A stretch of 64,000 nucleotides of DNA from Tubiluchus corallicola (taxonomy: Eukaryota; Priapulida; Priapulimorpha; Priapulimorphida; Tubiluchidae). The translations under genes were made by a program, and so were the position numbers. The notes beneath the pieces are model-generated. The model saw only the letters and a list, made by a program, of their open reading frames with translations, was not told the origin of the DNA and searched no databases. Positions 11,204-23,294 of this stretch are shown one piece after another (the stretch's first letter is position 1; the number at the start of each line of letters is the position of its first letter). Location: assembly GCA_030141605.1 (NCBI GenBank), contig JAQGDQ010000001.1:2576501-2640500 (forward strand), given 5' to 3'.

Positions 11204-11576
11204 ATTGACGTCAAATAAAATGTCAATCATTCTCAGTCAAGCTCTGCTGACTGACCAATCAGCGTGCATATTTTTCAAACTCCCACAGAACCGGTTCATT
11301 ACCTTGTCTTTTGGGACAACAGCTCTAACTATGTATTGTCGGTTTATGTCATATTCTTATGAAAAATGCTCAACTTTTCATAAGTTTACGGAAGAGAAAT
11401 CAGCCTGGTTTTGGATCTTATTACAGGATGTCGATTGTCTGTATTGTCGATTAAAGTTGGAGAAGAATTAGTGGAAATACATAGTATAATTTCGTTTTTT
11501 ATAGGAAGAAATGCGCAGCGCTTGCGTCTATGAGTTACTGATTTTCTCATTAATAAAATACACAGTTTAGTTTAAT
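11204..11576 (-). mobile_element. Dispersed repeat family R2, inverted copy
   Basis: The reverse complement aligns along its length with 12660-13001. Shared landmarks in that sense are TAAACTAAACTG, AATCAGTAACTCAT, GCATTTCTTC, ACCAGGC, ATGAAAAGTTGAG, GAGCTGT, GTCCC, GCACGCTGATTGGT and AATGATTGACATT. The copies are diverged, with many substitutions and small gaps. Coding capacity is not evident. Confidence 0.7.
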
Positions 11577-11980
11577 GTACGAGCTTGCAAGGTAGATAAA
11601 GACAAGCATTAGCTTTTAAAAATACAAATTAACTTAACGAGGTTAATTAGGCCGATCATATGACGCTGCTCATATGATTATGATCATATGATCAAATGTA
11701 AAATGGCCTACTTGAACAGAGGTGACAATGAAATTTATTATTTTATATTGAAGCCCGAATTGCCAGATATAAATGATTCAAGATCAACATGCATGAAAAA
11801 ATTACAGCCTGAGCACTTCTAAGTAGGTTTGCGCAGGTAATAGGGATAGCAATAGTTGAAGCCCAGCGGTAGAGTTGAACTCATCCACGTGACTACGTGA
11901 CAGCAGTCAGGATTATATGGTAAGCGAGCACACTCATAGGAATTCACATTCAGGCAAAACGTTTCCTTTCTGGCCGGTTT

Positions 11981-12050
11981 TTATAAACCTCAATAAGATC
12001 TTCAGGGTCCAAATTAATTCAAATGTGGACAAAGCTTATGTTATATATCA
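11981..12050. repeat. Left arm of a 70-nt inverted repeat
   Basis: Reads TTATAAACCTCAATAAGATC, then TTCA, AAATTAATTCAAATGTGG and TTATATATCA. It matches the reverse complement of 12591-12660 with few differences. The 540-bp interval between the arms includes (ACTAA)n at 12088-12113. Confidence 0.75.
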
Positions 12051-12590
12051 AAGCGGCCGGCTTTCGGGACAACAGCTCACGCTTGTCTCAACTAAACTAA
12101 ACTAAACTAAACAACTAATGTCTAATCAGCAGATAAACTGACTGCACTTTTTCGTAAACAGATTTGCAGAGCAGCAGCAATTTTTAAACGAAATTAACAC
12201 TTCGAGTAGCCAAAAATGACTTTTCAATTTAAACAGAATGTAGAGAAGAAGTTTCAGAGCATTACGAAATACAGAGACATAAGTATAATAAAGAAACTAA
12301 GCCAGTTAGCCTTGGTTTACAATAAATGAACAACAAAAATATTAAGTCTCTCTTGCCTTTGAATATACGAACATCATTCATGCCTACCATGCCTTTTTTT
12401 CTACGTTAACTGATTATGTGCTCGTCTGCAAGATTTATTTAGTATTTGTATTTTTCCGTTTGGTAGGCTAAGGAAAATGGAACAAATTTGATTGTTCCAT
12501 TCCATAGACGACCATTATATTGAATGGCCGATGGCATCTTTTAACCATGATTATAACCAGAAAAATAGCGTAAATAGCTAATACTACATT

Positions 12591-12660
12591 GATGTATAAT
12601 ATAAGTTTTGACCACATTTGAATTAATTTTGACTGTGAAGATCTCATTGAGGTTTATAAA
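12591..12660. repeat. Right arm of a 70-nt inverted repeat
   Basis: Reverse-complement partner of 11981-12050. On the plus strand it holds CCACATTTGAATTAATTTTG and GATCTCATTGAGGTTTATAA. CTAAACTAAACT follows directly. Confidence 0.75.
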
Positions 12661-13001
12661 CTAAACTAAACTGCGCATTTTCTTGACTGCAAAATGGTTT
12701 AATCAGCAACTCATTGATGTAAGCGTCGTGCATTTCTTCTTATAAACGAAACTAGACTATACTAGTAATTCTACTAATTCACTTGCAATTTCGATTGACA
12801 ATAACGAAATCTAGAACCAGGCCAATATTTCTCCCGTTAACTAATGAAAAGTTGAGAATTTTCCACAACAGTGTTAGACGGAGCTGTAGCGAAATGTCCC
12901 GAACATACCTGCATTAATTAAGCTCTGCAGGTGTGTTCAATAACTTGCACGCTGATTGGTCCGTCAACGAAAATGATTGACATTATGTTAGATGTCAATT
13001 A
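12660..13001 (+). mobile_element. Dispersed repeat family R2, direct copy
   Basis: Partner of 11204-11576 in opposite orientation, with the same landmarks in the same order. It directly abuts the 70-nt inverted arm at 12591-12660, so several elements meet here. Confidence 0.7.
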
Positions 13002-13496
13002 CCATCATATGGATTAGGCTGAAGTTGCAAACATTGTGTATTTACATAAAGTGTATATATGTACACTTTAACTTTCAGAATATTCAGAAAATGATATCTA
13101 AAAGAACTAATCTGCGTGGCGTCGGTATTATCTTTTTGTTGGATCATTGTTCAGCATAAGCATGATAAGATGAGCCCACCAGCGTTGCGGTTATTATTTT
13201 CGTAGCTACATTGGTCACCATTTTGGGTGTTGTTATTCAGACAGAGTGTAGATATTTGGCGATTCTTTATTTTGGACACATTTCTGGCCACTATGTGGGA
13301 GTGAGAGGGACGGCGATCTAAACTGACGTTAGCCTAGAATCTTCTCGCATGTTGATTATTATGGTATAGCACATTTGGGTATATTGTTCAATGTGGGCTT
13401 GCACAAATAACAGACAGACAAACAGACACAAAGACAGAGAAACATATTTTCGTCTTTATATATATTGATAAAAATGTGTGAGATTCAATATTTTAC

Positions 13497-14553
13497 TCAT
13501 AAGCACAGTGCGCAGCCGTCAGGATGACATTGTTGCTAATGATCGAGCCATCACACACAGAACTGGAGCTGCCGACTTGTTTCAGCAGCGCACCATGTGT
13601 AATATGAATATGATGATTAAGAACTAAATCATTTTCTATTATTTGTTATACTTTTATACGTATAGGTCTGAAACAGCCTTAAAGCGCAAGAAAACCCTCC
13701 ACTTACATAAAGATAAAAAATTCGTCTTGAAATTTTAAACCACTTACGTACTAACTTTTCGTATGCATGGCTTGCATCGGCCCTTAAACTCCCGCGATGA
13801 TCGTTAGGCGCAGCCATTTTAATGGTAGGTCGTTTGATACAAGTTTTGATAACATTAAGTAATGTTTGAAAAAATAATCAGAGCATTCGTAGCATACACG
13901 TTGCTAATTAAGTAAAATTTTAAATTATTGAATTTTGTCAATAAGATTAAAAATACGTTTTTAGCTAGTGAGTGGCGCACCCTGGAGGGTGATTCAGCGA
14001 CATTTTACCAATTGGCACAGTCTAGTCGCATAAGTCTTTCCACCAGGTAAGTGAAATGCTAGATAATATGGATTTGCACGGAAAGTTTTTTGGGTCGTCA
14101 TAATTTAACATTGTCTTTTCTTCCCCTGATTTGCGTGGCGTAGCGACGTCATGTAATGGCGCCGTCGGTACAGTATTGCGGGAGATTTAAAATGAAAAAC
14201 AAACAAAAATTCCTTTCAAAGCGAATACGATATGTGCATAAAATTGCTGTAAAGTAGTATAATTTTTTAAGGCGATTTTTCTGAAATTTTGCCTACTTCA
14301 GGCACCCCTTTTCTTGTCCTTTAAACCCTGGGACAGACATATGCCTGTTGCGCGATTTCAAATTACACATTGTGTGCACGAATTGTGTCTGCCTTTGAAC
14401 TCCATTACGGCTGCTGCTTGCAATGTACTTCATTGTATTTATCATGCGAGAATCAAACTATAAATTTTGTGTGACAAACCTGATACTTATAATCATCAGT
14501 TTTTACTTCGGTACCACCCACTATTTTGGAATCATCATTAGATACCTTCCAAC
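13497..14553 (-). pseudogene. Trypsin relic C: exon 2 and decayed exon 3 only
   Basis: Two trypsin exons lie between trypsins A and B on the same strand. Exon 2 (14553-14480) is 74 nt, the same length as in A and B, with intact acceptor TTTACAG and donor GTTTGT. It encodes GWK, NDDSK, the activation motif IVGG and ends in YQ. Exon 3 (13594-13497, 98 nt, frame kept) reads GALLKQVG, then VCDGSIISNN, then VILTAAHC with the catalytic His. Its acceptor reads AT instead of AG, and the CGGS of the paralogues is CDGS. I found no exon 1 between 14554 and 18339 and no exons 4-7 between 10000 and 13496. A dispersed repeat (13679-14325) occupies the intron. The simplest reading is a dead third tandem copy. 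Confidence 0.8.
13679..14325. mobile_element. Dispersed repeat family R1, copy 1, inside the trypsin relic
   Basis: About 650 bp align along their length with 36282-36951 in the same orientation. Shared landmarks in order are AAGAAAACCCTCCACTTACA, CGCAGCCATTTTAA, GTTTGAAAAAATAATCAGA, TAAGATTAAAAATACGTTTT, CATTTTACCAATTGG, GAAAGTTTTTTGGG, GACGTCATGTAATG, CAGTATTGCGGGAG, GCATAAAATTGCT and CTACTTCAGG. The flanks do not match. On the minus strand both copies hold an ATG opening MAA. followed by NxHRG. No terminal inverted repeats or transposase were recognised, so the class is unknown. Confidence 0.75.
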
Positions 14554-14600
14554 CTGTAAATAAAAAATATATAATCCAAACAAAAGACATCTAGACTCGT

Positions 14601-14620
14601 AATATATATATATATATATT
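14601..14620. repeat. (AT)n microsatellite
   Basis: About ten AT units just upstream of the relic trypsin exon 2. Confidence 0.9.
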
Positions 14621-15594
14621 TTCATTCAGTGAAGAATCTAGTTTCTCCTTAATGCCTAAAATGACAAAAATGAGTATAATAAATTTTTCTTTCCGTTTGA
14701 GTTAATGCGGGATTTAGTAGCGTGGTCGGTCGAGTTATACTGCAAAGACGAATGGGGTACTTTTAGTAGCCTATCTGAAGCTCCAGTGCTGGATTAAGCC
14801 AAATAACATAAAAATAATGAACCATTTGTTAAAATAGAATACGACTTTAAAAAGGATTATTTATGTTATGTATATTATTAATGTATGTACATGTACGTAA
14901 AATTATATACGGCCTAAACCACCTGTATGTGGCACTATGCGCAAAACAATATCAATGTTATAATATAATTAAACTACGCATTACTTATTGGTTGTAGACT
15001 GTATGTGTCTGAAGTGCAATTAACCATTCACTTACAGAATAATTACTGTTAGCGCCATAGCGCAAATATAAGAAAACATTATTACGCCCGCATCTCACAG
15101 GTTTGATTTTACCAATTTCAAAATGGCATGCAAAATTTGTCCTATCAGAGCCAACAATTTACAGTAAGACACAAAATTGAGGGGAAATGTTGTACCTTGT
15201 ATTTCGAGAATGCAGGTTGTAATTAATGGCACAAAGTTGAAAATCATCAGTAACACAAAACACGAACAACGCAAATCCTTGTTTACAAAGATGCATGTAC
15301 GACTTGTTTCTTTAATCATTAAGGCCATTACTTATTGGCCAGAGCAGACATGTAATTTTCATTTGTGCAATTAAAAATTCCAAACTCTGTAAATATCTAA
15401 AGTCTATAAGAGCGCGCTGACATGCAATTTTTAATTGTACAATTTTTAATAAAAATAAAAATACACTAATTAAGCGCGAGAAAGAAAGCTGTGTCTATGA
15501 GGAAGCAGCATCAAACATGCAAAAGAAGAAAAGAAAAACAAATTACTGGAGATAATTCATTGTTAGACCTATTATCTCTGCTACTATCTTTCAG

Positions 15595-15705
15595 GAAATT
15601 CAGTGGCAAATTCAGAAAATGGAGATCAAAATACGAAGTTTTGAAATTGAAAAGCGTATTGCGAACTCATCTCTGTGCAATGAACATTTCTACTGCCGCT
15701 GCTGA
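15595..15705 (+). CDS. Possible terminal exon or pseudo-exon, coiled-coil-like
   Basis: A strong plus-strand acceptor (CTACTATCTTTCAG) is followed by 36 open codons to a TGA at 15703. They begin EIQWQIQKMEIKIRSFEIEK, a charged heptad-like pattern common in C-terminal coiled coils. The preceding 100 nt also look partly coding (Lys/Arg-rich) but in other frames. It could be a decayed mobile element or retrogene. No family was recognised. Confidence 0.2.
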   Translation, partial: EIQWQIQKMEIKIRSFEIEKRIANSSLCNEHFYCRC

Positions 15706-18339
15706 TTACCCTGTTAGACTATACCATGTACTTGCATCAGACAGTAGATTTACACCTCTCCAGCGTTAGAAGAACGCGAACTTAAAAGAACTTTAAATTG
15801 TGTGAACTGTAAGGTACAAATTTTATATTTAACCAATTCATATTACTGATATTAGCTTGTAACTTCTGTAACAATTACATTTGGATTTTGTGTATTTTTT
15901 AAATTAGCAGTTTTTTCGTTTCTGCAGTTTAATTGTATAATGAATAGCTTTAAAGCCAAGTGAATCAGCACTGTCACCAGTTCATTAACAATGTAACTGC
16001 CTAAATGCTATAAAAGTGTAGACAGGGAATGGATCCCTGAGAAAAACCTGTCTGGTGCGCAAAAAAGTAGGAACAGGTTTTCCCCCCGTAAAGGTTATTC
16101 TTATAGAGGTCCTCTAAGGACTTATATAGCAGGGTTATGAGCAGATTAAATAGATAATAACAATTATTATCGTAAAATCAATGTGACGTCTTCTAACCTT
16201 TATTTTATATTATTACTGTAATTCAATATGAACGTCTAACCTTGTAACATTAAGAAAATAATATTTGCATCTTGATGTTTTAATCAATTGGTTTTTTACT
16301 TTTATTTAATTTCTAGCTAGTAACTATAGTGAAGATCAACAAAACACCAATTTCTTTCTAATAATATGTTTTTCGAGAAATTCCTTTAGATTACAGTCAG
16401 TCTAATTACATCAGAATCCCTCATTTCAAAAGCAAACACATGCTATAAAAATTTTAAGTTCTTGACATGATGCCGAAAGCAAGCACATGTCCAAGAAAAA
16501 TAAAATTTTAAGTTCTCGACAGAAACCGCAAATAATATTATAAATTTTATATGCCATCAATTGGGCATAGGATTTCCTAGCAGTAACCGCTGCTTTTAGC
16601 AGATGCCTTGTATTTTGAATTCTATATATTTTTTAATATACTTTTTGTATAACATGTGGTGGTTCTAATGGTGCAGGCCATATAATGTGTCTTAGTATAA
16701 TATTTTATATGACCTTTTTATTTACTGAAAGGAATTTTAAATAAAAAATTAATGAAAAAATTATCATTTCTTTAGCATACTAGGCTTAAAAGGTAATTTA
16801 ATAATAAATAAATTAAGCTTGGAGTACAAATTGTCAATTGGCATATAGGCCTAATGTTCGTTTGTTTTTGTAAGTTCTTGATGCTAATGTGATATCTTTT
16901 TATCTTTGAATGATATCTGTTATTATTTAGAGGACGAAGTAAGGCTTGTAAGATTACTGCATTTTTATTGATTCTTTTTTATATTGTAACAATGTATTTC
17001 ATAGCTGTGTAAAACACGTTTGAACTACTCAGTAAATTGAATTGGACTTTGGCCATCGGTAGAATCTGTACATCTTTACTAACGAACCGTTTAATTTCTA
17101 AACATGCGTAACATTCCCTGATATCGGCTTCTATGTGTCTTCACCTATAGGTCCTAGACACAATCCACTTTGCCATGCCCCTCACTTCTTTTATTTAAAC
17201 CGACTTTCTATGGAAAGGAGTTTTTGTTTTATTCTTTATTTAAACTCCCAAGTTTAGTTCATGAGTGTGTCGTTCAAGGGCTGCTTTTACCTAACAACTG
17301 AATGCTGTGTTGAATTGTAACAGCAGACCACAATTTGTACTAGAATATTGCTCTCTGTTGTACTGGTGGCGCCTATTGTTGCTTCACATTTTGTGGGAGA
17401 CTAGCAACCCCTTTTTTGCGCTCGCACGGTTTTTCAATTTATGGACTTATCTGTGTTCAAGACAAATGTTTCACCTATTGTTGGTCCTCTTTGCACTCTT
17501 GTGCATTGCAATGAGATCACCTTTCCCATTAATGCATGAATTGTGCTGCGTCTTTTTGTTGGGTAGCCAACTTAACAAGAAGACTCTGCAGTTTGTGTAA
17601 AGGCTTTTCATAAATAACATAGGCATAGTTATTGTATGTTATAGCTATGTATGTTACACCTCTCAAGCATTTTCGATGCTAATGAAGTACCATCAGTAAC
17701 TATCTTTTTTGCCAGGCATCATTTTTATTTTTAAGCTGTTTTCCATATGCTATTCAACTGCATTGTTCACGTAACTATCAAGTGTCATCTCATCTTGTTT
17801 CCGGTTAGTATAAAATACTAGTGAACGTTTATAGTAAACCTGCAGTATTTTTCTCTTGGAGTTATTTCTTAAAGTAAAATACAGAATATGAAACTAATAA
17901 AGATGAATGCAAGCCATACTTGTGCTGAGTTGCAAATTATAAGTGACAACTGACGTTCGTTTTATAACAACAGGACTCTACCAATAAGCCCTTATGCACA
18001 TAATAATTGCTATTAGTAAAACGTAGCTCATGCATGAATTAAATGTATTGTGACAGATCAACATTATTTAAAATAACAATATTTAAATTCAATTCATAAA
18101 TTTCATTATTTACTCACACAGTGATAACCTGGAAAAACGCGGAACAGTGCACATTACTTTCAGTAATTTTTGAAGCTAATTGTACTTCATAAATCTGTAT
18201 TTAGTTTCTCTGAAATATCGCATCCGGATTCTCTAAAGACTGACTAGCTGTCGTGACAGAAATATAGCTTCTATAGATTAAGGTATTTTAACAATTTACG
18301 CTTGATGAAAACTTTTTTTAGCCATGAACCGTTGATAAT
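15706..18339. other. Intergenic stretch between the relic and trypsin B
   Basis: No supportable gene. 17040-17600 has somewhat higher GC, and short open segments occur on both strands without a continuous frame, as in an old mobile-element remnant. No repeat family was identified. Confidence 0.35.
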
Positions 18340-21186
18340 TTATAAGCCTGCGTTGGTTCTGATCCAGTCTAGGTAATAAGTAACTCGAGCGTAAACGCCA
18401 GGATAATCCGGTCTGGCACATCCTATACCCCAGGATACAACTCCTGCTTGTGTCCCATCACTGGCTTGCATAGGTCCTCCCGAATCACCCTGTATCAATC
18501 AACGAAATAAACAAAGTTTTTACCTAATATTTCTAAATTTTAATGCAATTGCACAAACTAGTTTGGTGGAAGCGCTTCATTTTTTGTCACAGGATCTCAA
18601 AGGTACGTAAATACATGAAGATTTATGAACTTTATACATCGAGTTTTCAGTATCATACATGACATTTTAAATTGTTGTACATTTTAATATTTAGATAAGT
18701 AGCACTCAAATATCTCCTAATATTTTACCTGACAAGAGTCATATCCACCTCCTGGTATTGTAGCGCAGAGCATACCGGGTCTAATTTGTGCAAAACTATA
18801 GCCATATTGTCTACACTCAGTGTTGCTCAATACTTTTACCTGGACAGCTTGTAAATTTGGTGAAATACTTCCACCTAAAATTAAAATGACCAAGATCACA
18901 TCTCAAACTGTTACTGCTACTATTTGAACTCTGTTTGATAAAACAAGTCTGCAGAGAGTAACTTTGTTTCGGAGTTAATTTTATCATTTTTTATTCCAAA
19001 ATTGTTTTTGTAAGCTACTTGCTAAAATAAGCCTTTCTCCGATTATAAAGTGGATGCCATCTACAGCTGGGATAAATTTCCGTGATGTAGAAAACATCGA
19101 TTAGCTTTATATTTATTCTATTTAACACGTACACTAAAGTACAGAGCAAAATTAGCATACAATAATTATAATACAAGGGAAATACAAACCTAGATACTGT
19201 AAATAGGCCTTTATACAAAAAATGAGTTTATGTAATAGAAGGGTGAAATACGGATAAAGACAGAAAGAACGTGACAAAATTGGTTTCTTGGGGGGTATGA
19301 TGACAGCAATGCTGAAAATTCTTGGATTATTTTTTTTCGGTCAAACTGAATGGCCGGAAAATTAACTAGATCAACATCCCGACAAACAAGTAGAGCTATT
19401 CTGAAAGGCTGAAGGGTGCTAAGATGACAAAAAATGCAATTGATCGATATTCAACTGACAAACTCATGAGACAGCTACCAATCGTATTGGAGGAGAGTGA
19501 GTTCTTTAGTTGCTGCTTGGGCGTACCCCGCAAAATTGCAAACTGTACAGCAGAACACGGTAAATTCTCTATTGATTTAACAGACTTATTCCGTACAAGT
19601 TGTGCATTACTCGTGGTTTTTTACTCGTAGTTTTTGTACCACTATAGCGAAGAAGTACTCCTGAATATAAATTGTGGACGCATTACGGCCTGAGTGAGAG
19701 AAACATTTTACATATTTTGTTATTTTGAACTGCGTCAAGCTCATTCAGATTTAAAATAAAATAATGATCAGGGGTCATTGTTCTGATTATAATAATATAT
19801 TAATTTGGAAAAATATTCTGTGCCAAGGTCTCATTGGTGCCGAATCTTTCAGTGAAATTTTGCCACCAAAGCGTTATTTGTACATTTGTACGTTATTGTA
19901 ACCTACAAATTTTAGGTTGCATGTCTTATATTGATAAAGCACATTTCAATCTTTTCTCAAAATGTTCACTCACATCACTGACAGAGGTATGATTTAGAAA
20001 GGAGTTTGTGCATTCTTCGAGCAAAACGGAAAATTTTACCGATACGTTACTGTAATAGAGAATCAGGTTTCCGACAAATGAAAAGCAGGTACAGCTTTGA
20101 CAATCATACAGTATTCACTAGATGAAAGTAACATTTTTGTAACTGTGCACCTGAAGATTCTACAGGATTCTACAGCGAGCCAGGAGTCGGACCATATCTT
20201 GCGTAATGTCGGACTTTGGAACTCAGGCGCACCAAATGCTTGATTGCTTCAGAACATCACTAGGATCATTTGTATGAATTATAAACAAAAAACTTCCTCA
20301 GTCAAGATAGTATTTCTCCGATTCAGAAATTAGAGAAACCTTCATTTTACATAAAGATACTGTGCTCTTGTGTCAATATCAATCTATATATATCATATAT
20401 ATATCAATCTACATATATCAATCTAATAAATTTTGCGCGCACTTTTAGCTTGTCAGTTATCGGTATTGATTATCAGTTCGAGGGTTGATTCAAATTTACT
20501 AGTTTGTTTTTTTATTGTTTCTTGATTGCACGTATATATAAATTATAAACATATTTGTTATGTACCACCGTTTGCTTACATTGCATTGTTAGCTGCAAGC
20601 ATTGCTAGCTTACTTCGCACAGCTGCTTGCACCGACTTACACAACGATTATTAGCAATTTGCATTGTCAGCTTACCTTCACTTATAGCTCCCCATCCAGT
20701 AACGGTTACTGTGTCCCCGCTAACAGATTCTCTTGTAGCCAGTTGGATGGGCTGCCAATTTTGAGTATCCATGGCCGTTTCTAGGTGCATTAGCGCAACA
20801 TCGTTGTTTGTCGTGGATGGATTATAGCTTTCGTGGACGATGATACTCCTCACCTGTCATATATATTATAAACGTTAATTTGAAATCTTGCAAAACCTTT
20901 TATTGCTATTGTGTTATTAGTTAATACATTAATATGAGCTATAAAACTTACATTCACTTCATAGCCTCCGGAAGCATGATAAGTTGAACCGTACCGAATT
21001 CTAAAGTCTGAGGGACTATTGGAGCTTCTGCAATAAATAATTAAAAGTTCAGACATTGTCTCTACTCTACCGTAGGGTCGAATATTATTGTGAAGTAATA
21101 TATTTGATATATTACTTATTTATAATAATAATATATATAAGAATATATATAATAGATATAATATATGTGAAAGTAATACACACACA

Positions 21187-21273
<87 letters not shown>

Positions 21274-23164
21274 ATGCTGTTATCTTCTATTTTTGCTAAC
21301 ATCAAAAACAAATTTGACACCAAGAGAGCGGTAAAAAAATTTGACGTTGTCGATTTTTGGCTCGTCCAGGGTCACGCACTGGTCAGCAAAACGAATATCT
21401 GGACAGCATCAAGCAGCCATGTCAAAAGAAAGCAGAAAATATAAATAAATAAATAAATAAATATACTGAATTGTCAGCAATAGTACTGATCCTATCCCAA
21501 AAACTATGGGAACAGAAGAACAGTGTGAACTGCTAGATTATCCTTCTTGCGTCCTCCATGCCAGCGGAACATTTGTTAAGATATTAAAAACAATTGCTGA
21601 ACCATTGAACTCCGCATAGCATCTCAGCGTATTTATAGATACCAGCGTGCAATGGCCCTATAAAGGGCAAAGCCATTGCAATGTCTTCTTTTATTAAAAA
21701 CAAATCCTATTTGACTTATAAGCGCCAAGAAATTAATTACTTGGAATGTGAATCATAATATTGTTGGCTAGTTAACCAAATCATGTCTTTTTTCATTATA
21801 AGGGACTGTGTGATCAGTGTGTTGTTGGATATGTAGTTCAAAGTTTCTTATTCAAGTCCTGACTCAACACGACTTTTGCATTTTTTTCCTTTGTGAATTG
21901 GTTTGCATTTTATACTAACGAGGAAAACTGATATTAGCTATATTGTAGTTACCAAAATTATTATTAACTATCACCGATTTCCACGTGTGTTTACACCGTT
22001 GAGATCCGCGTTGGCGACATATATTAAAATAACTTACCCATAAAGACAGTGAGCCGCTGTTAGTATGACGGTGTCAGAGATGATAGATCCGCCGCAGAAG
22101 AACGAATACGTTCCAAAAAATCCACGACGCAGAAGCGCAACCTGGAATACAAAATCTGCTGTTTTGATAATGAACCTGCTAAATTTGTGGAAAATAATTG
22201 CGCACAGCCAGCATCGTTTTGTTTCATTTGATGCAAAAATAAATTAATAATATAATAAGCAAGTAAGCATTAAGTGATGTGAACAGATGTAACTAGATTA
22301 CCTGGCTTCATTTTGTAACGTAGACGGAGCCGTAGACTTCGCAAACAGTTATTGTCGTCATAGCCGTCATCATCATCATCGTCATCGTCGTCGTCATTAT
22401 CCTCATTATCACCATCATCGTCGTCATTATCGTCATCGTTTTTATCGTCGCTATAATTGGTATACAATAAACGTTTTTTAACTAACCTGATAAGGATGTT
22501 GATTAATTGTGACATCGTAGCCACCAACTATTCTTGAATCATCGCTCGGTGGTTTCCAACCTGAAACATAAAAATCCACCCAAACAATAATAGGCTTCTG
22601 CTAATGCCAATTGTAGCGTCTTGACTTCACAGAAACTTTATTGTAAGTAATAAACCGACAGGCTATACTGATATCTGTTTCAACCATCCATGTGTTCTTA
22701 TAGTTTATAGTTGTATTAAATATGAAGTGTAGTATTATATATAATATATAGTATATAATAAAGTTTAGAGTGACTCAAATTAATACAACTCGACTGAAGA
22801 CTAATATTAGCATATTATTTAGGGTATCGAGCATTAAAATGACCTAAAAACTTAAAACAGAGGCTTAAATCGATAATATTATGTAGATATTTTACATTTA
22901 TTATTCATCTGTTTTGAGCATACAAAGAACTGCTGTTCAATAATATTAGTACGCATCAAAAATGTAAAGTATATAACATAATTAATAAGAACAATGAATA
23001 CAATGCATTATTATATACATAATAGAAAATACTATCATAACGCAATAGCGCCTTTTATTATAAAGGCATCAGTACGGCTTACCCTTTGGAAGGCGTGGCC
23101 AACGAGGCCTCGGTCCAGCAGACGCAAAAGCGACCAAAGCAAACAACAAAATAAGATACTTCAT
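18340..23164 (-). CDS. Trypsin B: secreted S1 serine protease, 7 exons, complete
   Basis: Exons on the minus strand are 23164-23083, 22560-22487, 22141-22038, 21027-20952, 20853-20676, 18874-18729 and 18489-18340. They total 810 nt and encode 269 residues. Intron positions and phases are the same as in trypsin A; exons 2, 5 and 7 are also equal in length (74, 178 and 150 nt). A signal peptide ([16 protein letters not shown]) and a propeptide with WPRLP precede cleavage after Arg37 at IVGG. The triad is His83, Asp130 and Ser223. Asp217 is the Asp189 equivalent, so trypsin-like specificity is expected. Six cysteines fit three disulfides. It differs from trypsin A by a five-residue insertion before CGGS and a short loop after GDSGGP. 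It is a tandem duplicate of A with every key residue present. Confidence 0.95.
21177..21272. repeat. (CA)n/(CACG)n microsatellite in intron 3 of trypsin B
   Basis: A CA tract with an internal GCAC run, on the plus strand between exons 3 and 4 of trypsin B. Open frames of H/T/R or C/V on either strand come from the repeat. Confidence 0.97.
22354..22450. repeat. (TCA/TCG)n tract in intron 2 of trypsin B
   Basis: Imperfect TCATCG-type triplets on the plus strand between exons 2 and 3. On the minus strand the tract reads as poly-Asp and is not coding. Confidence 0.95.
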
Positions 23165-23294
23165 CTTGGCAGTTTCAAAAATGTTGGAAATAAGCATAAA
23201 CGCTTCAGATAGCCAGTTTTATACAGTTTCCTTAAGCTTATCTTGTGAGAATTGAACATGACTGTCACGACTATGGCTACTCGACGTAAACAAG
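23165..23294 (-). promoter_or_regulatory. Promoter of trypsin B
   Basis: TATAAAA on the minus strand at 23217-23223, then CTGAAGCGTTTA at the same 15-nt spacing as the matching element of trypsin A. On the plus strand, 23238-23294 carries the shared upstream block: TTATC, TGTGAGAATTGA, CAT, GTCACGA and GTAAACAA. A second GTAAACAA follows just beyond, near 23312. Conservation of the block between diverged tandem copies suggests it is functional. Confidence 0.75.

Noticed and set aside
13987-14003. GGTGATTCAGCG on the plus strand resembling the GDSG codons
   Set aside because: It is on the wrong strand, has no further similarity and lies inside repeat R1.
15036-15080. Short minus-strand ATG with a hydrophobic stretch and donor GTAAGTG, considered as exon 1 of the relic
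   Set aside because: The donor phase is 2 while exon 2 requires phase 1, and there is no WPRLP or MKYLIL similarity.
17307-17600. 97-codon plus-strand hydrophobic ORF
   Set aside because: No clear topology or family; broken open segments on the minus strand suggest a decayed mobile element instead.
21056-21334. His/Thr/Arg and Cys/Val repeat ORFs
   Set aside because: Products of the (CA)n tract within a trypsin intron.
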